DNA of 7,681 nucleotides from Clostridia bacterium. GTDB taxonomy: Bacteria; Bacillota; Clostridia; Lachnospirales; WQUN01. Each line of letters opens with the position of its first letter. The stretch's first letter is position 1. The position numbers were made by a program, and so were the translations under genes. The stretch is from contig BNUF01000111.1 in NCBI GenBank assembly GCA_025997155.1, positions 1 to 7,681 of the forward strand, read 5' to 3'. Below the pieces are notes generated by a model, which was given only the letters and a program-made list of their open reading frames with translations, searched no databases and was not told the origin of the DNA. This document shows, one piece after another, positions 1-6,822 of this stretch.

Positions 1-107
1 ACGCCGTATTAAAAGTGTTCAAAATCCTTGCAAATAAATATCGTAACAGACATCTTCGTCATGGTCTTCGTGTGTCACTCCTTTGCGGCGTTTTTAATTT
101 TGAGTTA
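1..107 (-). other. Left terminal region, mirror of the right end
   Basis: This is the exact reverse complement of 7575-7681, so it lies downstream of the minus-strand 251-aa copy. It holds the same orphan AAAGGAG (reverse complement at 78-84) and no convincing gene. Confidence 0.6.
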
Positions 108-863
108 TCAAATAAATAATTTCCGAAAAGGTCTATTGTTTTGTACGATAAAGGTTTCGTCTAAAAACTCGTAAATTGCCCTGTTTCCGACTGCCGAGCC
201 AACACGGAAGATGTACGCTTTTGTGCTATCGTCAGCGAAGCCGACACACATATTGCCTTGCGCGTTGCCGACGACATTTGTCACATCAATCGTGGAGCTT
301 GTTCCCGTAAAAGGATTAAACACCGTGATTATTCCGTTCGCGCAGTTATACAGGAGATTGTTACGCATAGTGGTGTAGGTGTTGAGATTTGTCGGATACT
401 TCCAACGGCGAACAGGTACGTCAATTTCGCCTGAATACTGCATCGACAGTCCCAAACTTTTAATGGGCTGTAGAACTTGGTCGCCCGTGAAAGTGTAGGT
501 GTATTTGAAGTGCCGCCCCGCGCCGTTGTTAATGTCGCCGTCAATTATGCTCTCATTTGCGAGAAACTTCCCGCGATACGCGCCGCTTGCCTCGTTTCCA
601 ACACGCCCCCAACCGATGATATTTCCGCGCAGATACTGGAAATTATCATCGGGCGGCGTGTCGTCGTCTGTGAGAAAAAATGTGTCGTATGTCGTTGCTG
701 ACAGTCTGTCCCACCAAGCCGTGGTGTTAAACGCGTCAAGAAAAACGTGATTGTTTCCGCAAATACGCTCCTTAACTTTTCCTGTGATTTTGTCCGTGTA
801 GTCGATTTGAACTTTGCCGATTACATCAACTTGCGGACTGATTTTTGATTTTTCGCTTATCAT
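108..863 (-). CDS. Inverted copy of the 251-aa hypothetical phage tail protein
   Basis: The translation is identical to that of the plus-strand gene at 6819-7574. It starts at ATG 863 with GGGGAGG at 871-877 and overlaps the adjacent adhesin copy by 4 bp. It should not be counted as an independent paralogue: two natural copies of a phage tail gene would normally differ. It is probably a product of the fold-back join. Confidence 0.65.
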   Translation of the reverse strand: MISEKSKISPQVDVIGKVQIDYTDKITGKVKERICGNNHVFLDAFNTTAWWDRLSATTYDTFFLTDDDTPPDDNFQYLRGNIIGWGRVGNEASGAYRGKFLANESIIDGDINNGAGRHFKYTYTFTGDQVLQPIKSLGLSMQYSGEIDVPVRRWKYPTNLNTYTTMRNNLLYNCANGIITVFNPFTGTSSTIDVTNVVGNAQGNMCVGFADDSTKAYIFRVGSAVGNRAIYEFLDETFIVQNNRPFRKLFI

Positions 864-2563
864 TCTGTCGCCTCCCCAAACATTACATTTATTTTCTTGA
901 TACCCGCAATTGCCGCCTCTGACGGCTTTTCAAGCGTATATGTCAAGCAGATTTCCCCGTTTTCGGCAACATAATCAACATCAACCGCGCCGCCGTTCTG
1001 CTCGTCCTTGACAAGTGAAATGCTTGATACCACGGCGTTTTCGGGCAATTCAAACGGTGTTGTTTGTGTGATTGTCTGTGTCGGGGCGGTTACGTTGGCT
1101 GTTAATTTCAGCGTGAAGTTGCCGAGGTTTTCAATAATATTCGCCCTGTCTGTCCAAGCCAATATTTCAGCTTCACCAATCAATCCGTTGATACTGTCTG
1201 GTAGTTCATCAATCCCGTATTCGAGAAATAATTCTTCTGTCAGAGTATCTGAAACATATATCCAAGTATCAGCGTTGTCGGGCTGTTCCGGCGCAAAGAT
1301 AATCGTTTTGAAAGCAATTTCTACAACATTCAAATATTGATTTCCCGATAAACGAACAAAGTTATAGGGTGTCGGGTCGTTAGTTTCTTTCCAGTACCAA
1401 GTCGCGCCGATATATGTTTCATTCTCCCATTTTGCAATTTCTACCCAATTCTGTCCGTCAACAGAAGCACTGAAAGCGGCGTTTGCAAGTCTGGTCTCAA
1501 AGTCCGGTCTTGGAACAACACCTATTTGAGCTATATTTTGCGGTGTCGGCAAAGTTATTGTAAAAGTATCACCGCTTGGATTTGCGCTTGCTCCTCCGTT
1601 ACCCGACAAGACACCGTCAAAATAATTTGAAGGAAGGTGAGCTGAGTTATATGCTCCGCTTGAATAGACCCAGTTTCCAACCGTTCCGATATCTGTATCT
1701 ATAATCTTGTCTTGAAACGAAGGGATATAATACTTTATTCCGACTTCATCGCAGGCTAAGAATTTCAGATTGCCTATGTTTATAATCTCAATAACAATCT
1801 GTCCGTTGCCCTCGCGACTGCCTTGCGACATTAGCGTTTCCGTCAAGTAAAAATCTTTGCCGAGAAGATACCCAGTTGGCTTTACGCTGTTTGCCGTTAG
1901 GACATATCCCGAACCTCCGCCGCCTCCACGGTCATCGTCAGCGGAACTGTCGGGGTAAGCGCCGCCGCCGCCGTACCAACCGCCTCCGCCCGCGCCTCCG
2001 TGACCTCCTGCATAATAAACACCCGCGCCGCCTTGTCCAAATGAGCCGTTAAGCGTTGCAATGCCGCCGACACCGCCTGTCGTTTGGCTTACCCCGCCGC
2101 CGCCAGAGCCATAGCTTTCGCCGCGCCCGACACCTGCTACGCCGCCTCCGTGACCGCCGTGCTTGTTACCAGCGCCGTCAGAACCGCCGCCTCCCGCAAC
2201 GATAACTCGTGTAAGCAAATTGTCTGAAACAAGCCTAATATCTGTAGCCCCGCCACCGCCGGGAAGATTACTTTCCCTTTCTCCGCCGCCGTTAAAACCA
2301 CCATTTTGCCCGCCAGTGTTGCCGCTACCCCCGACATATAGCCAAGTAGAAATTTCTGATGTCAATGTCAAAATACCCTCGGCATAACCGCCTTGACCTC
2401 CGTAAGTAATGTTTGAACGATAACCGCCCTGTCCGCCGTAGCATTTCAAACGATAAAGCCCCGGCGGCAGCGACAAATTCACCGCCGCACCGCTGTAATC
2501 ACAGATAACAACATCACCATTTTGAACGCCGTTCAAATTCGGCAAATTACTGTAATTAGCCAT
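860..2563 (-). CDS. Inverted copy of the glycine-rich adhesin, 567 aa
   Basis: The translation is identical to that of 5119-6822, with the same glycine-rich region, discoidin-like module and C-terminal part. The start is ATG 2563, preceded by GAGGAGG at 2570-2576. Glycine-rich tracts are normally the fastest changing part of such adhesins, through slippage and recombination. Absence of any length difference between the copies therefore argues that this one is very recent or artefactual. Confidence 0.65.
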   Translation of the reverse strand: MANYSNLPNLNGVQNGDVVICDYSGAAVNLSLPPGLYRLKCYGGQGGYRSNITYGGQGGYAEGILTLTSEISTWLYVGGSGNTGGQNGGFNGGGERESNLPGGGGATDIRLVSDNLLTRVIVAGGGGSDGAGNKHGGHGGGVAGVGRGESYGSGGGGVSQTTGGVGGIATLNGSFGQGGAGVYYAGGHGGAGGGGWYGGGGAYPDSSADDDRGGGGGSGYVLTANSVKPTGYLLGKDFYLTETLMSQGSREGNGQIVIEIINIGNLKFLACDEVGIKYYIPSFQDKIIDTDIGTVGNWVYSSGAYNSAHLPSNYFDGVLSGNGGASANPSGDTFTITLPTPQNIAQIGVVPRPDFETRLANAAFSASVDGQNWVEIAKWENETYIGATWYWKETNDPTPYNFVRLSGNQYLNVVEIAFKTIIFAPEQPDNADTWIYVSDTLTEELFLEYGIDELPDSINGLIGEAEILAWTDRANIIENLGNFTLKLTANVTAPTQTITQTTPFELPENAVVSSISLVKDEQNGGAVDVDYVAENGEICLTYTLEKPSEAAIAGIKKINVMFGEATE

Positions 2564-3212
2564 TTTGTGCCTCCTCAAAACTCACATCAAGACTGATTAT
2601 ATTTCCGTAGCTGTTCCTGTTGGGAAATGGCATGGCGAAATATACTCCGTTTGTTGTCGTACCCTCAAGCGAACCACTATTTTCAAGCACTCTGTCACGG
2701 ACATACGCGCCGTTTTCAGTAAAAACAACCCACTCCGAATTAAACGAATATCTGTACGCTTTTGACGGCAGAAAACTCTCCGCGACCGCCCACAAGCTGA
2801 ATCTAATAACTACATCTTCGCTTAATGAAAGGTCAAAATTTTCGGCGAATATGATATTTTCAAGTTGCGTCCTTTCGGTTGTCGGCGGGTAAATTATTGA
2901 TAAAAGTTGCTCGCTGATACTATCGCTTGGTTTTCCGTCAAGCGTAAAATTTTGGGCAGGAACATCATAAATATGAATGGGGATAAAACCGTAATGCGCA
3001 AGTGTTTCAACAATTGCCAAGCTATCTGTTGTGTTAGTTGGAGTTTCGGGGTCTGAACCGCCGCCTGTACCGCTTCCGCTAATCAGCAGAATTTTAGCGG
3101 CGTACTGCGAAAAGGGCGTGGTATTCAGGACTTCCACGCCTTTTTCCTTGATTGCTTCACGGATATTAATTTTTGCGGCATAAATCGCCGCCAATTTATC
3201 AGCAAATGTCAA
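2556..3212 (-). CDS. Inverted copy of the 218-aa tail-associated protein
   Basis: The translation is identical to that of 4470-5126, again from TTG (3212), with the near-consensus ribosome binding site at 3220-3229. It overlaps the adhesin copy by 8 bp. It is intact within the left arm and probably a chimeric duplicate. Confidence 0.65.
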   Translation of the reverse strand: MTFADKLAAIYAAKINIREAIKEKGVEVLNTTPFSQYAAKILLISGSGTGGGSDPETPTNTTDSLAIVETLAHYGFIPIHIYDVPAQNFTLDGKPSDSISEQLLSIIYPPTTERTQLENIIFAENFDLSLSEDVVIRFSLWAVAESFLPSKAYRYSFNSEWVVFTENGAYVRDRVLENSGSLEGTTTNGVYFAMPFPNRNSYGNIISLDVSFEEAQNG

Positions 3213-3227
3213 AAAAATACCACCCCC

Positions 3228-3721
3228 TTAAATCAGCCGTTCAAACACAATTTGGTCGTTCACCAAATTCAGGCGTAAAACAGGCGTTGGCGTATAATTC
3301 TGTGCGTCCATTGAAACTCCGATTAAGGTATCGTCTGTCCAAAACTGCGTGTCGGCAAGTTCGCCGTCAACATAGGTGTACAGATAATTGCTCATCGAGT
3401 GCGATTGTATCGTATTTTGAATCAGTCCGATAGTCGCGGGTACAGGCATATTCATTGCCTCGATTGTCACGTTGTGCGCTCCGCTTGATGTTGATTTTAT
3501 AGTCGTTACATTTGTACCTCCGTCAATATCAATCGTGTAACTGCCATATGCCTGTTTATAAGTAAAGTATTTTGTTGAAATCGAAAGCCGAATATGCGGG
3601 TCTGGTGATGGGTGAGAACCGCCGATTGCGATGTTAAATTTGACGGTTTTGTTAATCGTCTTGATGTCGATGTACATTCGAGCAACCCGATTTACGCCGT
3701 CACCAATCTTCACAACGCCTT
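3228..3721 (-). pseudogene. 5'-truncated inverted copy of the 184-aa gene
   Basis: It matches residues 22-184 of the gene at 3900-4454, plus the last two bases of codon 21. The arm then ends, so the first 20 codons, the ATG and the GGAGG are missing. The codon spanning the junction becomes CAA (Gln) instead of AAA (Lys), and the frame runs on antisense to the spacer without a proper start. The GTG at 3713, which is Val24 in the complete protein, would give an apparent 161-aa gene but has no ribosome binding site. This one-sided damage shows which arm is derived. Confidence 0.75.
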
Positions 3722-3722
3722 G
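3721..3722. other. Probable chimeric breakpoint
   Basis: Reading rightwards, sequence inverted relative to 3961 onward meets unique sequence here. Next to the junction the inverted side reads AAACAAGG on the minus strand, while the native plus strand at 3956-3964 reads AAACAAAGG. The two sides thus share a short A-rich stretch with a one-base slip. Short homology plus a few hundred bases skipped between inverted segments is the usual signature of a strand-switching chimera made during displacement amplification. It is also the geometry of a real fold-back duplication. Confidence 0.75.
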
Positions 3723-3887
3723 TTTGTAGTCTATGACATCAACGATACCACGGCTCGTTGGGGTTCATCTGCTTTTGATACCGCGAAAGAACAAGGCTAC
3801 AATGGCACGAAAGACGAATACAACGAGGCGTTGTCGCAAGTCGGAGCAATGCAGAATGTGCTTGACGCAATACTCGGCGAAGAATAG
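3723..3887 (+). CDS. Phage structural protein, C-terminal fragment (5' end missing)
   Basis: This is the last 54 codons of a plus-strand gene, ending with TAG at 3885-3887. The fragment contains a region like AFDTAKEQGYNGTKDEYNEA followed by an MQNVLDAILGE ending. From general familiarity, such a helical stretch with a GY-GT-(E/D)E-(F/Y) core and a VLDAI-type terminus recurs at the ends of tail, baseplate and collagen-like structural proteins of Firmicutes phages. The reading frame stays open leftward to 3612, but that part is antisense to the left-arm copy of the next gene and lies beyond the breakpoint. The apparent ATG at 3612 is therefore an artefact of the junction and the true N-terminus is absent. 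Its stop is 12 bp before the next start, so it is the upstream member of the operon. Exact family not established. Confidence 0.7.
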   Translation, partial: FVVYDINDTTARWGSSAFDTAKEQGYNGTKDEYNEALSQVGAMQNVLDAILGEE

Positions 3888-3889
3888 CT

Positions 3890-3894
3890 GGAGG
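3890..3894 (+). promoter_or_regulatory. Ribosome binding site of the 184-aa gene
   Basis: GGAGG lies 5 bases before the ATG at 3900, within the 12 bp gap after the upstream TAG. It exists only once, because the left arm stops short of it. This is the main evidence that the right-arm copy is the native one. Confidence 0.8.
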
Positions 3895-3899
3895 CGAAA

Positions 3900-4454
3900 A
3901 TGTTATACGGAATCAAGGAAATTTGGTACAAACGCGACAATGTCATAATCCCCATAAACAAAGGCGTTGTGAAGATTGGTGACGGCGTAAATCGGGTTGC
4001 TCGAATGTACATCGACATCAAGACGATTAACAAAACCGTCAAATTTAACATCGCAATCGGCGGTTCTCACCCATCACCAGACCCGCATATTCGGCTTTCG
4101 ATTTCAACAAAATACTTTACTTATAAACAGGCATATGGCAGTTACACGATTGATATTGACGGAGGTACAAATGTAACGACTATAAAATCAACATCAAGCG
4201 GAGCGCACAACGTGACAATCGAGGCAATGAATATGCCTGTACCCGCGACTATCGGACTGATTCAAAATACGATACAATCGCACTCGATGAGCAATTATCT
4301 GTACACCTATGTTGACGGCGAACTTGCCGACACGCAGTTTTGGACAGACGATACCTTAATCGGAGTTTCAATGGACGCACAGAATTATACGCCAACGCCT
4401 GTTTTACGCCTGAATTTGGTGAACGACCAAATTGTGTTTGAACGGCTGATTTAA
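3900..4454 (+). CDS. Hypothetical phage tail-region protein, 184 aa
   Basis: The function is not recognised. The protein begins MLYGIKEIWYKRDN and has no signal peptide or membrane segment. Most of the sequence alternates hydrophobic and polar residues with many Thr, Ser, Asn and Ile, as expected for a beta-rich virion protein. Visible landmarks are a KIGDGVNRVARMYIDI stretch (residues 25-40), a Pro-rich turn HPSPDPH (57-63), TIDIDGGTN (83-91) and a C-terminal half with YLYTYVDGEL (133-142). The start is ATG 3900, preceded by GGAGG. The gene is complete and ends in TAA, whose last two bases form part of the next gene's ribosome binding site. Position between structural genes suggests a small tail or baseplate component, possibly a spacer or attachment protein for the adhesin. 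That role is inferred from context only. Confidence 0.8.
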   Translation: MLYGIKEIWYKRDNVIIPINKGVVKIGDGVNRVARMYIDIKTINKTVKFNIAIGGSHPSPDPHIRLSISTKYFTYKQAYGSYTIDIDGGTNVTTIKSTSSGAHNVTIEAMNMPVPATIGLIQNTIQSHSMSNYLYTYVDGELADTQFWTDDTLIGVSMDAQNYTPTPVLRLNLVNDQIVFERLI

Positions 4455-4462
4455 GGGGGTGG
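4453..4462 (+). promoter_or_regulatory. Ribosome binding site that decides a TTG start
   Basis: AAGGGGGTGG closely matches the full Shine-Dalgarno consensus AAGGAGGTGA. It overlaps the stop codon of the 184-aa gene and lies 7 bases before TTG 4470, with no in-frame ATG or GTG nearby. It supports TTG as the start of the 218-aa gene. The mirror copy is at 3220-3229 on the minus strand. Confidence 0.8.
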
Positions 4463-4469
4463 TATTTTT

Positions 4470-5126
4470 TTGACATTTGCTGATAAATTGGCGGCGATTT
4501 ATGCCGCAAAAATTAATATCCGTGAAGCAATCAAGGAAAAAGGCGTGGAAGTCCTGAATACCACGCCCTTTTCGCAGTACGCCGCTAAAATTCTGCTGAT
4601 TAGCGGAAGCGGTACAGGCGGCGGTTCAGACCCCGAAACTCCAACTAACACAACAGATAGCTTGGCAATTGTTGAAACACTTGCGCATTACGGTTTTATC
4701 CCCATTCATATTTATGATGTTCCTGCCCAAAATTTTACGCTTGACGGAAAACCAAGCGATAGTATCAGCGAGCAACTTTTATCAATAATTTACCCGCCGA
4801 CAACCGAAAGGACGCAACTTGAAAATATCATATTCGCCGAAAATTTTGACCTTTCATTAAGCGAAGATGTAGTTATTAGATTCAGCTTGTGGGCGGTCGC
4901 GGAGAGTTTTCTGCCGTCAAAAGCGTACAGATATTCGTTTAATTCGGAGTGGGTTGTTTTTACTGAAAACGGCGCGTATGTCCGTGACAGAGTGCTTGAA
5001 AATAGTGGTTCGCTTGAGGGTACGACAACAAACGGAGTATATTTCGCCATGCCATTTCCCAACAGGAACAGCTACGGAAATATAATCAGTCTTGATGTGA
5101 GTTTTGAGGAGGCACAAAATGGCTAA
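4470..5126 (+). CDS. Phage tail-associated protein, 218 aa, TTG start
   Basis: The N-terminus (residues 1-42: TFADKLAAIYAAK, then IREAIKEKGVEV, then PFSQYAAKI) looks like the short helical segment at the front of many tail-fibre and adhesin-region proteins of Firmicutes phages. A flexible Gly/Ser/Pro/Thr linker follows (45-63, including SGSGTGGGSDPETP). Residues 65-218 form a separate domain with mixed character, including FSLWAVAESFLPSKAYRYSF (138-157) and GVYFAMPFPNRNSYG (189-203), which I do not recognise. The layout of helical anchor, linker and globular domain fits a protein tethered to the tail tip by its N-terminus. The start is TTG 4470, chosen from the near-perfect ribosome binding site 7 bases upstream and from the family-like N-terminus. 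The gene end overlaps the next gene by 8 bp, which suggests translational coupling. Tail association is likely; the precise function is unknown. Confidence 0.78.
   Translation: MTFADKLAAIYAAKINIREAIKEKGVEVLNTTPFSQYAAKILLISGSGTGGGSDPETPTNTTDSLAIVETLAHYGFIPIHIYDVPAQNFTLDGKPSDSISEQLLSIIYPPTTERTQLENIIFAENFDLSLSEDVVIRFSLWAVAESFLPSKAYRYSFNSEWVVFTENGAYVRDRVLENSGSLEGTTTNGVYFAMPFPNRNSYGNIISLDVSFEEAQNG
5106..5112 (+). promoter_or_regulatory. Ribosome binding site of the glycine-rich adhesin gene
   Basis: GAGGAGG lies inside the 3' end of the 218-aa gene, 6 bases before ATG 5119. It rules against the in-frame TTG at 5104, which would lie upstream of this site and add only five residues (MRRHK). The mirror copy is at 2570-2576 on the minus strand. 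Confidence 0.85.
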
Positions 5127-6822
5127 TTACAGTAATTTGCCGAATTTGAACGGCGTTCAAAATGGTGATGTTGTTATCTGTGATTACAGCGGTGCGGCGG
5201 TGAATTTGTCGCTGCCGCCGGGGCTTTATCGTTTGAAATGCTACGGCGGACAGGGCGGTTATCGTTCAAACATTACTTACGGAGGTCAAGGCGGTTATGC
5301 CGAGGGTATTTTGACATTGACATCAGAAATTTCTACTTGGCTATATGTCGGGGGTAGCGGCAACACTGGCGGGCAAAATGGTGGTTTTAACGGCGGCGGA
5401 GAAAGGGAAAGTAATCTTCCCGGCGGTGGCGGGGCTACAGATATTAGGCTTGTTTCAGACAATTTGCTTACACGAGTTATCGTTGCGGGAGGCGGCGGTT
5501 CTGACGGCGCTGGTAACAAGCACGGCGGTCACGGAGGCGGCGTAGCAGGTGTCGGGCGCGGCGAAAGCTATGGCTCTGGCGGCGGCGGGGTAAGCCAAAC
5601 GACAGGCGGTGTCGGCGGCATTGCAACGCTTAACGGCTCATTTGGACAAGGCGGCGCGGGTGTTTATTATGCAGGAGGTCACGGAGGCGCGGGCGGAGGC
5701 GGTTGGTACGGCGGCGGCGGCGCTTACCCCGACAGTTCCGCTGACGATGACCGTGGAGGCGGCGGAGGTTCGGGATATGTCCTAACGGCAAACAGCGTAA
5801 AGCCAACTGGGTATCTTCTCGGCAAAGATTTTTACTTGACGGAAACGCTAATGTCGCAAGGCAGTCGCGAGGGCAACGGACAGATTGTTATTGAGATTAT
5901 AAACATAGGCAATCTGAAATTCTTAGCCTGCGATGAAGTCGGAATAAAGTATTATATCCCTTCGTTTCAAGACAAGATTATAGATACAGATATCGGAACG
6001 GTTGGAAACTGGGTCTATTCAAGCGGAGCATATAACTCAGCTCACCTTCCTTCAAATTATTTTGACGGTGTCTTGTCGGGTAACGGAGGAGCAAGCGCAA
6101 ATCCAAGCGGTGATACTTTTACAATAACTTTGCCGACACCGCAAAATATAGCTCAAATAGGTGTTGTTCCAAGACCGGACTTTGAGACCAGACTTGCAAA
6201 CGCCGCTTTCAGTGCTTCTGTTGACGGACAGAATTGGGTAGAAATTGCAAAATGGGAGAATGAAACATATATCGGCGCGACTTGGTACTGGAAAGAAACT
6301 AACGACCCGACACCCTATAACTTTGTTCGTTTATCGGGAAATCAATATTTGAATGTTGTAGAAATTGCTTTCAAAACGATTATCTTTGCGCCGGAACAGC
6401 CCGACAACGCTGATACTTGGATATATGTTTCAGATACTCTGACAGAAGAATTATTTCTCGAATACGGGATTGATGAACTACCAGACAGTATCAACGGATT
6501 GATTGGTGAAGCTGAAATATTGGCTTGGACAGACAGGGCGAATATTATTGAAAACCTCGGCAACTTCACGCTGAAATTAACAGCCAACGTAACCGCCCCG
6601 ACACAGACAATCACACAAACAACACCGTTTGAATTGCCCGAAAACGCCGTGGTATCAAGCATTTCACTTGTCAAGGACGAGCAGAACGGCGGCGCGGTTG
6701 ATGTTGATTATGTTGCCGAAAACGGGGAAATCTGCTTGACATATACGCTTGAAAAGCCGTCAGAGGCGGCAATTGCGGGTATCAAGAAAATAAATGTAAT
6801 GTTTGGGGAGGCGACAGAATGA
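5119..6822 (+). CDS. Glycine-rich phage adhesin with discoidin-like domain, 567 aa
   Basis: This is the likely receptor-binding protein. Residues 1-42 form a short N-terminal strand region. Residues 43-221 are extremely glycine-rich and carry the landmarks of the ALK/LTK-type glycine-rich family: GGGGATDIRL (102-111), RVIVAGGGG (119-127), GGGGWYGGGGA (192-202) and GGGGGSGYV (213-221). In known structures such Gly tracts pack as bundles of polyglycine II helices; phage S16-type adhesins use a related principle at the fibre tip. Residues about 295-420 resemble a galactose-binding/discoidin (F5/8 C, CBM32-like) fold. Points of resemblance are SNYFDG near its start, TFTITLPTPQNIAQIGV, then FSASVDGQNWVEIAKW (364-379), and a closing VRLSGNQYLNVVEIAF (403-418). 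Residues 425-567 are a beta-rich tail of unknown type. There is no signal peptide or membrane segment. The gene overlaps its neighbours by 8 and 4 bp. Gly-rich assignment is strong, discoidin assignment moderate, host-binding role inferred. Confidence 0.85.
   Translation: MANYSNLPNLNGVQNGDVVICDYSGAAVNLSLPPGLYRLKCYGGQGGYRSNITYGGQGGYAEGILTLTSEISTWLYVGGSGNTGGQNGGFNGGGERESNLPGGGGATDIRLVSDNLLTRVIVAGGGGSDGAGNKHGGHGGGVAGVGRGESYGSGGGGVSQTTGGVGGIATLNGSFGQGGAGVYYAGGHGGAGGGGWYGGGGAYPDSSADDDRGGGGGSGYVLTANSVKPTGYLLGKDFYLTETLMSQGSREGNGQIVIEIINIGNLKFLACDEVGIKYYIPSFQDKIIDTDIGTVGNWVYSSGAYNSAHLPSNYFDGVLSGNGGASANPSGDTFTITLPTPQNIAQIGVVPRPDFETRLANAAFSASVDGQNWVEIAKWENETYIGATWYWKETNDPTPYNFVRLSGNQYLNVVEIAFKTIIFAPEQPDNADTWIYVSDTLTEELFLEYGIDELPDSINGLIGEAEILAWTDRANIIENLGNFTLKLTANVTAPTQTITQTTPFELPENAVVSSISLVKDEQNGGAVDVDYVAENGEICLTYTLEKPSEAAIAGIKKINVMFGEATE
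6805..6811 (+). promoter_or_regulatory. Ribosome binding site of the 251-aa gene
   Basis: GGGGAGG lies within the end of the adhesin gene, 7 bases before ATG 6819. Together with the ATGA stop-start overlap it indicates coupled translation of the two proteins. The mirror copy is at 871-877 on the minus strand. Confidence 0.8.

Larger units (their letters stand above)
1..3721. repeat. Left arm of window-length inverted repeat
   Basis: This arm is the reverse complement of 3961-7681. The first 20 bases and last 20 bases of the window are exact reverse complements, as are interior stretches compared base by base (for example around 1801-1840 and 3661-3721). All open frames on both strands occur as mirror pairs with identical translations and coordinates summing to 7682, so there are no indels and essentially no substitutions. 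The match stops between 3721 and 3722. The arm carries minus-strand copies of four genes, the last one cut at its 5' end. Lack of divergence and termination exactly at the window edge favour a chimeric fold-back copy over an old natural duplication. That origin is inference; the repeat itself is directly visible. Confidence 0.98.
3722..3960. other. Unique spacer between the repeat arms
   Basis: These 239 bases are present only once. They contain the 3' end of a plus-strand structural gene, a 12 bp intergenic gap with a GGAGG site, and the first 20 codons of the 184-aa gene. The spacer is therefore ordinary operon sequence continuous with the right arm. It is not a hairpin loop, a recombination site or an origin. 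No internal symmetry was seen in it. Confidence 0.95.

Noticed and set aside
3722..3960. Covalently closed hairpin telomere or replication origin at the palindrome centre
   Set aside because: The spacer is asymmetric and codes for a gene end plus the start of the next gene. It has no inner symmetry, iterons or AT-rich loop.
4455..4472. T7 tract as a transcription terminator
   Set aside because: No GC-rich stem precedes it. The tract lies between a strong ribosome binding site and a start codon inside an operon.
5104..5118. Upstream TTG start adding MRRHK to the adhesin
   Set aside because: The GAGGAGG site lies within these codons and is correctly spaced only for ATG 5119.
5295..5519. Proline-rich 74-aa frame antisense to the adhesin (mirror at 2163-2387)
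   Set aside because: The proline runs are the reverse complement of glycine codons (GGC, GGA, GGG). There is no ribosome binding site, and the sense frame is clearly the gene.
5345..5545. Second plus-strand frame of 66 aa inside the adhesin gene (mirror at 2137-2337)
   Set aside because: It is a shadow of the glycine-rich codons in another phase, without its own ribosome binding site.
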